Shown: positions 8,708 through 17,477 of the stretch, piece by piece
How the letters are laid out: every line of letters starts with the position of its first letter
Numbering within the stretch: position 1 is the stretch's first letter
DNA from: Ruminococcaceae bacterium UBA5406
Lineage (GTDB): Bacteria; Bacillota; Clostridia; Oscillospirales; Acutalibacteraceae
Direction of reading: 5' to 3'
Assembly (NCBI GenBank): GCA_002407675.1
Contig: DHNW01000006.1
Coordinates: 19,451 to 83,450 of the forward strand
Length of the DNA stretch: 64,000 nt
Position numbers and translations under genes: made by a program
The notes under the pieces: generated by a model
Databases searched by the model: none
What the model saw: only the letters and a program-made list of their open reading frames with translations
What the model was told of the DNA's origin: nothing

Positions 8708-8764
8708 AACGCACAAAATCCCCTTCTGAGTAAAGCAGCGGTGATTTTGTGCGTTCGTTTTTTT
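8708..8764 (+). terminator. Hairpin with T tract between binding protein and permease genes
   Basis: A 13-bp perfect stem, AACGCACAAAATC (8708-8720) with GATTTTGTGCGTT (8743-8755), is followed by C-G-T7. It lies in the 145-base gap between the binding-protein stop and the first permease. It looks like an intrinsic terminator and is probably leaky, setting the ratio of binding protein to membrane components. The permeases have no obvious promoter of their own after it. Confidence 0.75.
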
Positions 8765-8811
8765 CACTTATTACGGTCTGAACGGCTTTCCGCACAAGGA
8801 GGTACAAAAAA

Positions 8812-9711
8812 ATGGCAGAAAAAATATCCCAGAAAAGCCGCCGGGACAACGCGGCCGGATGGCTTCTAAATATTCCCTACTTAGCCTACACGTTGGTCTT
8901 TTTTCTAATTCCGCTTGTTTGGGCCATTTGGCTTTCCACCATGGACTGGAACATGATGTCCCCGGACAAAACGTTTGTTGGATTTAAAAACTTTACGGAT
9001 CTTCTTCACAATTCAAAAGCAATTGCCGCCTTTGTAAACGGTTTCCGCTACTTGATTCCGATTGTGATCCTGTGCTTTATTTTCGGGCTGCTCCTCGCCC
9101 TGTTGATTTCGGCACTGCCGGAGAAAATCAAGGGCATTGTGGCAGTGCTGTTTTTCATCCCGTACTTAACGTCCGGAGTGGCAACTTCCGTCGTCATCCG
9201 TTTTTTCTTCAGTTACAACTCCGCTTTTAACATTTTCCTTCGGAACCGGCTGCACTGGGACATTGCCTGGTTCCAGAACCCCACAACCGCATTTTGGATT
9301 ATTGTGGGGATCATTGTCTGGAAAATGTCCGGCTACTATGCACTGTTTCTGCTGGCCGCCATTGAAGGGATCAGTCCGGATGTCAGCGAAGCGGCCGCAC
9401 TGGACGGCTCCGTGGGGTTCCACCGGCTGATTCATATCACGCTCCCGATGATCCTGCCGACGCTGACCACCGTTATTGTACTGGCCGCCGGGCTGGCGTT
9501 CGGCATTTACACCGAGCCTTACCTGCTGACCGGCGGCGGACCGAACAATGCCACCACCACTTGGCTGCTGGAAATCTACAATACGTCGTTTACCAGCTTC
9601 AAATCAGGTTCCGGCGCCGCCATGGCCATTATCAATGCCTTGCAGATTTTTGTGATCATCCAGCTGATTACGTGGCTGATGAACAAGCTGAACAAAAAAT
9701 ACGGTGTATAA
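8812..9711 (+). CDS. Sugar ABC transporter permease, MalF type
   Basis: A 299-residue CUT1 permease with six hydrophobic spans. The EAA loop is recognisable as EAAALDGSVGFHRLIHITLPM around residues 189-209, the site that docks the ATPase. It forms a heterodimer with the next gene product. No ATPase gene lies in the operon, so a shared MsmK-like ATPase encoded elsewhere is expected, as is common for Firmicutes CUT1 systems. The start ATG follows AAGGAGGTAC. Confidence 0.92.
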   Translation: MAEKISQKSRRDNAAGWLLNIPYLAYTLVFFLIPLVWAIWLSTMDWNMMSPDKTFVGFKNFTDLLHNSKAIAAFVNGFRYLIPIVILCFIFGLLLALLISALPEKIKGIVAVLFFIPYLTSGVATSVVIRFFFSYNSAFNIFLRNRLHWDIAWFQNPTTAFWIIVGIIVWKMSGYYALFLLAAIEGISPDVSEAAALDGSVGFHRLIHITLPMILPTLTTVIVLAAGLAFGIYTEPYLLTGGGPNNATTTWLLEIYNTSFTSFKSGSGAAMAIINALQIFVIIQLITWLMNKLNKKYGV

Positions 9712-9723
9712 GGAGGAAACGCC

Positions 9724-10548
9724 ATGAAGACAAGGTCAAAAGCGAAAACAGCCATTTTGATCGTCATAACGGTCATCCTTCTGATTTTCTCGCTCTTTCC
9801 GCTTTTTTATATGATTTTCCAATCTTTTGCCCCCTGGGATCAGGTGGACAAAGCCGTTGTAAGTTCCCGACTTACGCTTCGGAGTTACCGGTACCTGCTG
9901 GGAGGCAGTGGTACAGATAACGCATGGATGTGGGTACGTTCCCTGCTGAATTCCCTGATTGTCTCACTGCCGACGGCAGTGATTTCTGTCCTCGTTGGGC
10001 TCGGGGTCGGATACAGTGTGACAAAGCTGAAATTTTTAGGCAGAAAATTTATTTACCAGTCTCTCCTGTTCCAGATGTTTTTCCCGGTTGTCATTCTGCT
10101 GGTCCCACGCTATATGATGATTAAACCGTTGGCTAATCACTACTCTGGAATGATCCTGCCGCTCTGTATATCCACATGGGCCATTTTCATGTACATTAAC
10201 TATTTTGTGACCCTCCCGAATGAAATCTTTGAGGCGGCCAAAATCGACGGTCTTGGGGAATTGGGGATCATCACGAGAATCGCCGTACCCATGACAAAAT
10301 CCGTAACCGTTATTGTTTTTCTTTCCATGTTCATGACACGCTGGAACGAACTGATGTGGGATATGCTGGTTGCTCCAGACATCAAAATGCAGACACTGAA
10401 CGTGCTAATCTCCACCCAGTTTCGCTCAATGGGCAATTTCCCAGGGCCTATGTATGCCGCATCGGTTCTGCTGACACTGCCTATTATCGTCATGTTCCTG
10501 TGTGCATCCAAGTACTTTAAGGAAGGCATCAGCTTTATGCTGAAATAA
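9724..10548 (+). CDS. Sugar ABC transporter permease, MalG type
   Basis: A 274-residue CUT1 permease partner. It has an N-terminal span, the EAA loop EAAKIDGLGELGIITRIAVPM around residue 175, and the characteristic C-terminal end YFKEGISFMLK. The gene starts 12 bases after the MalF-type gene, with AAGGAGGAAACGCC as ribosome binding site. The next gene, GH130, follows after 29 bases. Confidence 0.92.
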   Translation: MKTRSKAKTAILIVITVILLIFSLFPLFYMIFQSFAPWDQVDKAVVSSRLTLRSYRYLLGGSGTDNAWMWVRSLLNSLIVSLPTAVISVLVGLGVGYSVTKLKFLGRKFIYQSLLFQMFFPVVILLVPRYMMIKPLANHYSGMILPLCISTWAIFMYINYFVTLPNEIFEAAKIDGLGELGIITRIAVPMTKSVTVIVFLSMFMTRWNELMWDMLVAPDIKMQTLNVLISTQFRSMGNFPGPMYAASVLLTLPIIVMFLCASKYFKEGISFMLK

Positions 10549-10577
10549 TCCTACCGGCAAAAAGGAGATATTGACCG

Positions 10578-11639
10578 ATGACAAGATGCAGACAAAATCC
10601 ATTACTTACGGTTCAAAATGTGACACCAAGCCGCCCGGATCTTCATGTTGAGGGAATCTTCAACTGCGGAGCGTGCCGTTTCCAAAACCAGATTCTGCTG
10701 GTCTGCAGAGTTTCCGAATCTGCCGGAAACACAGAAGAGGAAGTAAAAATCCCTCTGATGAAAAAGAGTGGGAACGAGCTGCACCCAGGTATAATTTGTC
10801 TGATAAAGAAAGAACATCCGGAGCTGGATTTTTCCGACAGCCGCAAAGTGGTGAAAAAAGTCAACGGAATACAGAAAACCGTTTACCTGACGTCGTTTTC
10901 TCACCTGCGCCTGGCGCACTCAACAGATGGGATCTATTTTAAGGTGGATGCAAAACCCATGCTGCTCCCGGAAACGGAAGAGGAAAGCTGGGGAATGGAG
11001 GATCCGCGTATTACGCAAATTGGAACCGATTACTACATTAGCTACACGGCCGTCAGTCCTCAGGGCCCTGCTACGGGTTTAATGCATACACGGGATTTTC
11101 AGAATTTTGAGCGCCTGGGCATTATCTTTGCCCCGGCAAACAAAGATGTCGTCATTTTTCCACAGAAAATTAATGGGAAATACTATGCCCTGAACCGACC
11201 CGCAAGCCTGGATTTTGGGCCACCCGTGATTTGGATCAGTGAATCCCCTGATCTGATCCACTGGGGAAAACAGAGAAAATTTTTTTCCGGCTCCGGCGGC
11301 AGCTGGGAAAACGGCAGGGTCGGCGGCGGAACCGTTCCGTTTTTGACGGAAAAGGGCTGGCTCGAATTCTATCACGCGGCTGACGAGCAGAACCGCTATT
11401 GCCTTGGAGCCATTTTGCTGGATCGCAACGATCCCTCACGGATCCTTGCACGGACCCGAGAACCGCTGATTCAGCCGGAAAAAGACTATGAACAAAACGG
11501 CTTCTTTGAAAATACAGTTTTCACCTGCGGCTGCATCCCGGAGAAAAATAGGATTATACTGTATTATGGCGCTGCAGATGATAAAATCTGCCGCGCGGAC
11601 TTTACTCTTCGTGAAGTTTTTAAAGCCATGGAAAGCTGA
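10578..11639 (+). CDS. GH130 family mannoside phosphorylase
   Basis: A 353-residue cytoplasmic enzyme of glycoside hydrolase family 130. Diagnostic blocks are WGMEDPRIT with the catalytic aspartate (about residue 140), NKDVVIFPQKINGKYYALNRP, WENGRVGGGTVP and the C-terminal ILYYGAADDKICRA. Family members phosphorolyse beta-mannosides (for example Man-GlcNAc, Man-Glc or beta-1,2/1,4-mannobiose) to mannose 1-phosphate. The subfamily and exact linkage cannot be fixed by eye. Together with the transporter it would handle imported short mannosides without spending ATP on hexose phosphorylation. Confidence 0.88.
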   Translation: MTRCRQNPLLTVQNVTPSRPDLHVEGIFNCGACRFQNQILLVCRVSESAGNTEEEVKIPLMKKSGNELHPGIICLIKKEHPELDFSDSRKVVKKVNGIQKTVYLTSFSHLRLAHSTDGIYFKVDAKPMLLPETEEESWGMEDPRITQIGTDYYISYTAVSPQGPATGLMHTRDFQNFERLGIIFAPANKDVVIFPQKINGKYYALNRPASLDFGPPVIWISESPDLIHWGKQRKFFSGSGGSWENGRVGGGTVPFLTEKGWLEFYHAADEQNRYCLGAILLDRNDPSRILARTREPLIQPEKDYEQNGFFENTVFTCGCIPEKNRIILYYGAADDKICRADFTLREVFKAMES

Positions 11640-11658
11640 TAAAATCAAGGTGGTTGAA

Positions 11659-12708
11659 GTGAAACAGCGCATAACTATGAAAAAAATTGCAGAAGAACTT
11701 CACGTTTCCGTCAACGCTGTTTCTCTCGCTGTAAACGGAAAAAACGGCGTAGGAAAAGAAACAAGGAACCGAATCCTGAACAAAGCGGAGGAAATGGGTT
11801 ATTTTGATGCAAAGCCCCAATACGGCAAAGCATTTGCCAACAAGAATATTTGTCTGATCATTCAGGCAAAATATTTTCAGAATTCGGATTTTTACAGCGC
11901 AATCGTGCTTGGACTTGAGAGCGAAGCCAAAAGAAAGGGATATGAAGTTCTCGTCAATTTTCCGGATAAATTCAAAGATATTCCGGACTGCCTGATTCAA
12001 GGCCGAGTCTGCGGAATCATCTCTGTTGGAAAAATCAGCGATGACTACCTGCATGAACTAAAACAGTTTCGGATTCCCCTCGTTGTCATTGACCATATGT
12101 CGCTTGCAGTGCCAAGCGAGTGCATCCTTTCAAATAATAAGCAGGGCAGCTATGCGGTAACACGTCTGCTGATTCAAAATGGCTACCGAAAAATTGGATT
12201 TTTCGGTGACCTTAATTACTCCATGAGCATAAAAGAACGCTTTGCAGGTTACAGGGAAGCAATTTATACGCTCCCGTTTTTTGCGGGTTATTCGGATACG
12301 GTTCAGTATATTCTCAAATTTTCTGCTCTGCAGGACATTGAAAAATCTGTAATTCAGCATGACCTTGATAAACTGGCCGATACGGTCCGAAAGGTGCATG
12401 AAATGCCTGAAGCATTTGTTTGCTCCAATGACGACGCCGCTGTACTTCTGATGCACGCACTTCAAAAACTGAATTACCAGATTCCAAAGGACATTGCCGT
12501 TGTCGGTTTTGATAACACAGCCCTTTCTACAGCTGTTCTGCCGCGGCTCACTACAGTGAATGTACATAAAGAAGAACTTGGAAAAGAAGCCGTTGACCGA
12601 ATCCTGTGGCGCCTGAATCATCCGGATGAACCTATGAAAAACACTGTCCTGAACGTAGAGGTCGTGGAACGTGACAGTGTCAAAAAGGACAGCGGGAAGA
12701 AGGACTGA
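11659..12708 (+). CDS. LacI/GalR-family transcriptional regulator
   Basis: A 349-residue regulator with an N-terminal LacI headpiece (ITMKKIAEELHVSVNAVSLAVNGKNGVGKETRNRI) and a periplasmic-binding-like effector domain ending VVGFDNTALSTAVLPRLTTVNVHKEELG. The GTG at 11659 was selected because AAGGTGG lies 5-6 bases upstream; a longer in-frame reading back to 11488 overlaps the GH130 coding region. It is the last gene of the mannoside operon and probably represses it, with a mannoside or phosphorylated sugar as inducer (inference). The helix-turn-helix has VSLAVN in place of the usual VSRVLN. Confidence 0.9.
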   Translation: MKQRITMKKIAEELHVSVNAVSLAVNGKNGVGKETRNRILNKAEEMGYFDAKPQYGKAFANKNICLIIQAKYFQNSDFYSAIVLGLESEAKRKGYEVLVNFPDKFKDIPDCLIQGRVCGIISVGKISDDYLHELKQFRIPLVVIDHMSLAVPSECILSNNKQGSYAVTRLLIQNGYRKIGFFGDLNYSMSIKERFAGYREAIYTLPFFAGYSDTVQYILKFSALQDIEKSVIQHDLDKLADTVRKVHEMPEAFVCSNDDAAVLLMHALQKLNYQIPKDIAVVGFDNTALSTAVLPRLTTVNVHKEELGKEAVDRILWRLNHPDEPMKNTVLNVEVVERDSVKKDSGKKD

Positions 12709-12777
12709 ATTTTACGCGTCGTCCTTTAAAAACTTTTGCATTAAAACATTTTTTCGAAATTTCTGCGGTAAACACAG

Positions 12778-13677
12778 CTACTGGGAAGCAAAGTGCCGCA
12801 TGGATATTTTCCGGAAATATAGCTGCATTTCCTCTATCAGCCTTTTTAGTGGGGTTGACAGGTATTTGTCACGGTGATAAACAATCCGGAATTTCCGATG
12901 CAGTTTTGGTCCTTTAACCGGTACCTGAACAACCTGCGGCACATTCTGCACAAGGGATTTCGAAAGCATGGAAACTCCCTGCCCGGCAGCAACAATACGG
13001 ATGATGGAATCGGAACTGTGGCATACCCACTTCTTGACAATGGGTATGCCCTTTTTTTCTGTCAGATTGATTAAAAAGTCCCTCGTTCCGGAACCTTCTT
13101 CTCTTAGAATGCAGTCTGCATTTCTGAGATCTTCGAGACAAATAGACTTTCGTGATGCAAACGGATGGCTTTTCCCACAGATTAAAACCATTTCATCATC
13201 ATACACGACCTTCGTCACCACATCCGTATTGGGGACACTGCCTTCTACAACGGCAATATCCAGCGTTCCTTCTGTAATTTTTCGAACAATATCGTGGGTA
13301 TTGTCCACATAGACGCGAATGCTGATTTTTGGGTTAGCCTTTTCAAACTCAGAAACCATATCGGCCAAAAATGCTGTTCCGACGGTCAGGGACGCCCCAA
13401 TATTGATACAGAGTTGTTCGGAGGCATGATACAGATAATGCTCCATGTCTTTAAAATTGGCAAGGATATGGCGTGCATACTGCAGCAGTTCCTGGCCGGT
13501 TTCCGTGATATACAGCTTTCTTGACAAACGTTCAAAAAGGCAGACGTGGTAGGTCTCTTCTATCTTGGTAATCACATGGCTGACAGTAGGCTGAGAAATA
13601 TATAACTTTCTGGCAGCCGTACCCATTCTTCCGGACTCTGCCACGGCAACAAAAATTTCAAGGTCCCGGATTGTCAT
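12778..13677 (-). CDS. LysR-family transcriptional regulator, divergent from asrABC
   Basis: A 299-residue LysR-type regulator. The N-terminal winged helix (LEIFVAVAESGRMGTAARKLYISQPTVSHVITKIEE) is followed by the two-lobe effector domain. The arrangement, divergent from a sulfite reductase/siroheme operon with a classic T-N11-A palindrome between them, makes it the likely activator of that operon, comparable in logic to CysB/CysL-type regulators of sulfur metabolism. The coinducer is unknown. Its ATG at 13677 follows AGGAGGAGACC. Confidence 0.9.
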   Translation of the reverse strand: MTIRDLEIFVAVAESGRMGTAARKLYISQPTVSHVITKIEETYHVCLFERLSRKLYITETGQELLQYARHILANFKDMEHYLYHASEQLCINIGASLTVGTAFLADMVSEFEKANPKISIRVYVDNTHDIVRKITEGTLDIAVVEGSVPNTDVVTKVVYDDEMVLICGKSHPFASRKSICLEDLRNADCILREEGSGTRDFLINLTEKKGIPIVKKWVCHSSDSIIRIVAAGQGVSMLSKSLVQNVPQVVQVPVKGPKLHRKFRIVYHRDKYLSTPLKRLIEEMQLYFRKISMRHFASQ

Positions 13678-13706
13678 GGAGGTCTCCTCCTATTCGGCAG
13701 TGATGT

Positions 13707-13722
13707 ATAGTAAAAATACTAT
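13707..13722. promoter_or_regulatory. LysR-type operator palindrome
   Basis: ATAGTA-AAAA-TACTAT (13707-13722) is a perfect interrupted palindrome. It contains the LysR signature T-N11-A and is centred about 65 bases upstream of the predicted asrA transcription start, the standard position of a LysR recognition site. It is also just upstream of the lysR start, fitting autoregulation. Confidence 0.55.
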
Positions 13723-13744
13723 GAAAATATAAATAGTTTAGCAT

Positions 13745-13773
13745 TTTACGATCATGTCTGCAAGTGCTATAAT
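13745..13773 (+). promoter_or_regulatory. Candidate asr operon promoter
   Basis: TTTACG (13745-13750) and a perfect TATAAT (13768-13773) with 17-base spacing predict transcription from about 13780, leaving a leader of roughly 78 bases before the TTG start of asrA. The poor -35 element is what one expects of an activator-dependent promoter. Confidence 0.5.
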
Positions 13774-13857
13774 CAAAACAGACAATTCGTGATATTTCAT
13801 TAACAAAGTTAGTTTTTTACTTTTGCAGTCCTGAGAAACAGAAAGGAAGGGTTTGTA

Positions 13858-14913
13858 TTGAAACACGAAAAGACTTATCTGCTTTCAGCAGACGAGTGCA
13901 ACCAGCTTTTTGCAAAGCTGGAAGAGCGGTACGACCTTTACGCGCCGGTGCGCATCCCGGCCGGAGGACGTTACGCCCAAACCGATTCCATCCTATACCG
14001 GCAGATTCACAAATATGAGGATATTGAATACCGGGAACGCTCCACTTACGCGATGAAAGAAGTTTTAACTCCTATCACACAAACTCTTTTTTATTTTACG
14101 GAAGACGAATACCAGGAAAGCAAACCGCCGGAAAAAGACATTCTTCTGTTCGGCAGGGCATGTGACATCAACGCCATTAAAATTCAGGATCAAATTTATC
14201 TGAAAAACGGCAGCGACGAGGATTATTTTTACAAAAGAATCCGTAAACGGGTAAAATTCGTTTTGATGGAATGCACTCAGCAGTTTGAAGGCTGTTTCTG
14301 CTGCAGTGTGGGAGCAAATACAACCGATATGCATTCTCTGGCCATCTCTTTTCGAAAAGACTGCGCCTACCTGGAAATACGTGACCCGGAGTTCGAGCCG
14401 TATTTCAAAGATTCCAAGTCCTCTGACTATGAAATTCAGTTTCCGAAGGAAAACGAACTCAAAGTCAAGTACCCAGTCATTGACAGTATTGACCTTGCAA
14501 ACCGCCTGAAAGAGCATCCCATGTGGAACGAGTTTGATGATCGATGCATTGGATGCGGCTCCTGCACCGTCGCGTGCAGCACCTGCACATGCTTTGAAAC
14601 AACCGATATTGTTTACACACAGAATGCGCATGTGGGCGAACGGAGAAGAACCTGTTCCTCCTGTATGGTGGACGGGTTCGACAGTATGGCCGGAGGGCAC
14701 TGCTTCCGGCAGACAACATCTGAAAAATACCGCTATAAAATCATGCACAAGGTTTATGGCTATAATGCACGGTTCCATACAGGTCCGATGTGCGTCGGCT
14801 GCGGAAGATGCTCAGCGCGCTGTCCGCAGCTGATCAGCTACCCGGCAACACTGAACAAGCTTTCCAAGGCGATTGAAGAAATCAAGCAGGAAGAAGGCAA
14901 AACAGATGATTAA
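13858..14913 (+). CDS. asrA: Anaerobic sulfite reductase subunit A (ferredoxin-like electron-transfer subunit)
   Basis: A 351-residue iron-sulfur protein that passes electrons to the siroheme subunit. Two [4Fe-4S]-type cysteine sets are visible in the C-terminal third: CIGCGSCTVACSTC (about residue 230) and MCVGCGRCSARCP (about residue 306), with further conserved cysteines in RRTCSSCMVDGF between them. Length and motifs match AsrA. The start is TTG at 13858 with AAGGAAGGG upstream. It overlaps asrB by 8 bases, so the two are coupled. Function: anaerobic reduction of sulfite to sulfide in the cytoplasm. Confidence 0.95.
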   Translation: MKHEKTYLLSADECNQLFAKLEERYDLYAPVRIPAGGRYAQTDSILYRQIHKYEDIEYRERSTYAMKEVLTPITQTLFYFTEDEYQESKPPEKDILLFGRACDINAIKIQDQIYLKNGSDEDYFYKRIRKRVKFVLMECTQQFEGCFCCSVGANTTDMHSLAISFRKDCAYLEIRDPEFEPYFKDSKSSDYEIQFPKENELKVKYPVIDSIDLANRLKEHPMWNEFDDRCIGCGSCTVACSTCTCFETTDIVYTQNAHVGERRRTCSSCMVDGFDSMAGGHCFRQTTSEKYRYKIMHKVYGYNARFHTGPMCVGCGRCSARCPQLISYPATLNKLSKAIEEIKQEEGKTDD

Positions 14914-15706
14914 TGATCCAGTCAGGCCGCATCCGGCTAAGATCCTTGATATTTTTCCTCAAACCGAAATGGAATGGACATTCCGTGTTGAAAGTGACGT
15001 CCCCGTCCGCCATGGCCAGTTCATGGAACTTTCTATACCGCGTGTTGGAGAAGCTCCGATTTCTATGAGCGGATTTGGCGACGGCTACGTCGACTTTACA
15101 ATCCGGAAAGTCGGAAAATTAACCGACGGCCTGTTTGAAATGAAAAAGGGCGATACAATCTTCCTGCGCGGCTGCTATGGCAACGGTTGGCCGGCGGAAC
15201 GCTTTCAAGAGAAAAACGTCGTTATCGTGGCGGGCGGCACCGGCGTTTCTCCTGTCAAGAGCCTTATTAACATGTTCTGCGACGACCCGGCATATGCAAA
15301 AGAAATTTATCTGATTCTCGGCTTTAAAAACTCCCACAGTATTCTCTTTAACGACGACCTTGCAAAATGGAAATCAGCAAAGCATTTTCACACTATCTAC
15401 ACACTGGACAATGAGGATTACGAGGGATGGAACAAGGGCCTTGTCACATCCTTTATCAAAGATATTCCGTTCGCCTCTTTCGGCGGAAATTATGAATGCA
15501 TTGTCGTCGGTCCTCCGGTCATGATGAAGTTCACGGGGGCGGAACTGCTTAAAAACAAGGTGCCGGAAGAAAAAATCTGGATGTCTTTCGAGCGGAAAAT
15601 GTCCTGCGGAATCGGAAAATGCGGCCACTGCCGAATTGACGAAACCTACGTTTGCCTGGACGGCCCGGTATTTAATTATACGGTCGGCAAAAAGCTTGTG
15701 GATTAG
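14906..15706 (+). CDS. asrB: Anaerobic sulfite reductase subunit B (FAD/NAD(P)H-binding)
   Basis: A 266-residue flavoprotein related to dihydroorotate dehydrogenase electron-transfer subunits. It shows a ferredoxin reductase FAD-binding fold (GQFMELSIPRVGEAPISMSG), the nucleotide motif VIVAGGTGVSPV near residue 107, and a C-terminal cysteine cluster MSCGIGKCGHCR...YVCLDGPVF for a [2Fe-2S] centre. It takes electrons from NAD(P)H to AsrA/AsrC. The ATG at 14906 was preferred over an in-frame start at 14873 because it matches the family length and has a GAAGAAGG site upstream. Its stop is 11 bases before asrC. Confidence 0.95.
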   Translation: MINDPVRPHPAKILDIFPQTEMEWTFRVESDVPVRHGQFMELSIPRVGEAPISMSGFGDGYVDFTIRKVGKLTDGLFEMKKGDTIFLRGCYGNGWPAERFQEKNVVIVAGGTGVSPVKSLINMFCDDPAYAKEIYLILGFKNSHSILFNDDLAKWKSAKHFHTIYTLDNEDYEGWNKGLVTSFIKDIPFASFGGNYECIVVGPPVMMKFTGAELLKNKVPEEKIWMSFERKMSCGIGKCGHCRIDETYVCLDGPVFNYTVGKKLVD

Positions 15707-15717
15707 GAGGGATCATC

Positions 15718-16752
15718 GTGGTAGAAGATTGTAATATCAAACAGTTCCAGAATAACTGTTTCCGCCAGTCAAAAGTGCCGGGTGAGTTCATGCTTCAGCT
15801 CCGCGTACCCGGAGCCTTGATCGACTCCAAATGGCTCAGCGTAATTCAGTATGTCTGCCAAACTTGGGGCGACGGCACCTTTCATATTGGACCGCGCCAG
15901 ACGCTTAATGCACCTGGAATCAAGGCCAAGAATATTCCCGCGGTCAACAAATATATCCAGCCTTATTTAAAAGCGATTGAGTGTGACCTTTGCGGCGTTG
16001 ACATGAAAACGGATAACGGCTATCCCTACATAGCACCCCGCAATATTATGGCCTGTATTGGCGGGATCCACTGCATTAAGGCAAATGTGAATACTCAGCA
16101 TCTTGCCAGAGAACTTGAAAAAATTATTTATCCGAACCCCTACCACATCAAGATTTCGGTTTCCGGGTGCCCGAACGACTGTGCCAAGGCCCATTTTCAG
16201 GATTTCGGCATCATCGGCTGCACAAAGCCGGTTTACGACATAAGCCGCTGCATCGGGTGCGGTGCGTGCGTTCGAAGATGCGAAAAAGCGGCAACGCGCG
16301 TTCTCTCTCTTAATGACAGCCATAAGGTGGACAAGGATACCTGCTGTTGTGTTGGATGCGGAGAATGTGTCATTGCCTGCCCTACCGGTGCATGGCACAG
16401 GCCAAACAAGGATTTCTACAAAATCATAGTCGGCGGGCGCACTGGCAAGCAGTACCCGCGCATGGGCAAAATGTTTGCCAACTGGCTCACAGAAGACAGT
16501 GTACTTGCCATTATGAAAAACTGGCCACGGTTTTCCGACTGGGTCCTCGGCGGCAAACCGGTCTATATTCACGGCGGCCATCTGATTGACCGCGCCGGCT
16601 ATCAGCGTTTCAAAGAATTTATGCTCGACGGCGTAAAACTGAACCCGGAAGCCATGATTGCCGAAAGCATCAACTGGACGGAAACCGAATACCGGAGCAA
16701 TATCCATGTAAAACCTCTCAGCAAGCATGTCGGCGTGCAGAGTAAAGAATGA
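15718..16752 (+). CDS. asrC: Anaerobic sulfite reductase subunit C (siroheme catalytic subunit)
   Basis: A 344-residue siroheme/[4Fe-4S] protein. The coupled-site cysteines are present as C-X5-C in ACIGGIHC and C-X3-C in SGCPNDC. An inserted ferredoxin domain follows, with CIGCGACVRRC and CVGCGECVIACP. These features define AsrC, which reduces sulfite to sulfide with six electrons. The GTG start at 15718 follows TAGGAGGGATCATC. The operon continues after about 107 bases into the tetrapyrrole genes that make its siroheme. Confidence 0.95.
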   Translation: MVEDCNIKQFQNNCFRQSKVPGEFMLQLRVPGALIDSKWLSVIQYVCQTWGDGTFHIGPRQTLNAPGIKAKNIPAVNKYIQPYLKAIECDLCGVDMKTDNGYPYIAPRNIMACIGGIHCIKANVNTQHLARELEKIIYPNPYHIKISVSGCPNDCAKAHFQDFGIIGCTKPVYDISRCIGCGACVRRCEKAATRVLSLNDSHKVDKDTCCCVGCGECVIACPTGAWHRPNKDFYKIIVGGRTGKQYPRMGKMFANWLTEDSVLAIMKNWPRFSDWVLGGKPVYIHGGHLIDRAGYQRFKEFMLDGVKLNPEAMIAESINWTETEYRSNIHVKPLSKHVGVQSKE

Positions 16753-16859
16753 TTGAGAATATTCTGGGAATATAAAAAGGATCCATTCAATTCCATTATA
16801 AATGAAAAGCGGAAACCGCTGAAACCAAAAAGGCGGGCCGCAGAAAGGATGGCCGTTTC

Positions 16860-17477
16860 TTGGCATATTTCCCTTTTTTCGTAAATATCGCCGGAAAAAA
16901 AGCTCTGGTCGCCGGCGGAGGAAAAGTGGCCGTACGAAAAGTAAAAACGCTGCTGGATTTTGGGGCCAATGTCAAAGTGGTCAGCCCGGAAGCGGTGCCG
17001 GAACTCCGAAAACTTGCGGAGTCCGGCACCGTCTGCCTTTTTCTGAGAAAATACCGGCCGGAAGACTTGAATTCTGCCGCACTGGTAATTGCCGCGACCG
17101 GTGACAAGAAAGTAAACCGGCAGATCTCCCGCGGCGCGCAGGAAAAATTGATCCCCGTCAATGCAGTGGATGATCCGGAGCTCTGCACGTTTTTTTTCCC
17201 TGCCGTCGTCCGGCGCGGAGACTTCGCCGTTGGCATCACGACTTCAGGAAGCTACCCATCCTTTGCGCGCTATGCCCGGCAGAAAATTGAATCTCTTTTC
17301 CCTGCTTCGTGCGGTGAAATGATTGCGTCTCTCAGTCTGGTCCGGAAAAAAGTCCGCCGGGAAATCTCAGATCCCAATCAGCGCAGAAAAATTCTGAACC
17401 GGCTGCTGGAACAGGCTTTGCAGGCAGAACAGAAAAAGGAGGAAACAGGTAATGGAAATCAGGATGGCCGGGATTGA
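16860..17477 (+). CDS. Siroheme synthase N-terminal type protein: precorrin-2 dehydrogenase (CysG-N/Met8-like)
   Basis: A 205-residue NAD-dependent dehydrogenase that oxidises precorrin-2 to sirohydrochlorin, and in Met8-type members also inserts Fe2+. It has the Rossmann motif VAGGGKVAVRKVKTLLDFGANVKVVSPE near residue 15 and the family blocks NAVDDPELCTFFFPAVV and GITTSGSYPSFARYAR. The TTG start at 16860 is supported by GAAAGGA 11 bases upstream and by the family N-terminus. The gene overlaps hemA by 26 bases. No separate SirB/CbiK ferrochelatase is seen nearby, so this protein may supply chelation too (inference). Confidence 0.9.
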   Translation: MAYFPFFVNIAGKKALVAGGGKVAVRKVKTLLDFGANVKVVSPEAVPELRKLAESGTVCLFLRKYRPEDLNSAALVIAATGDKKVNRQISRGAQEKLIPVNAVDDPELCTFFFPAVVRRGDFAVGITTSGSYPSFARYARQKIESLFPASCGEMIASLSLVRKKVRREISDPNQRRKILNRLLEQALQAEQKKEETGNGNQDGRD

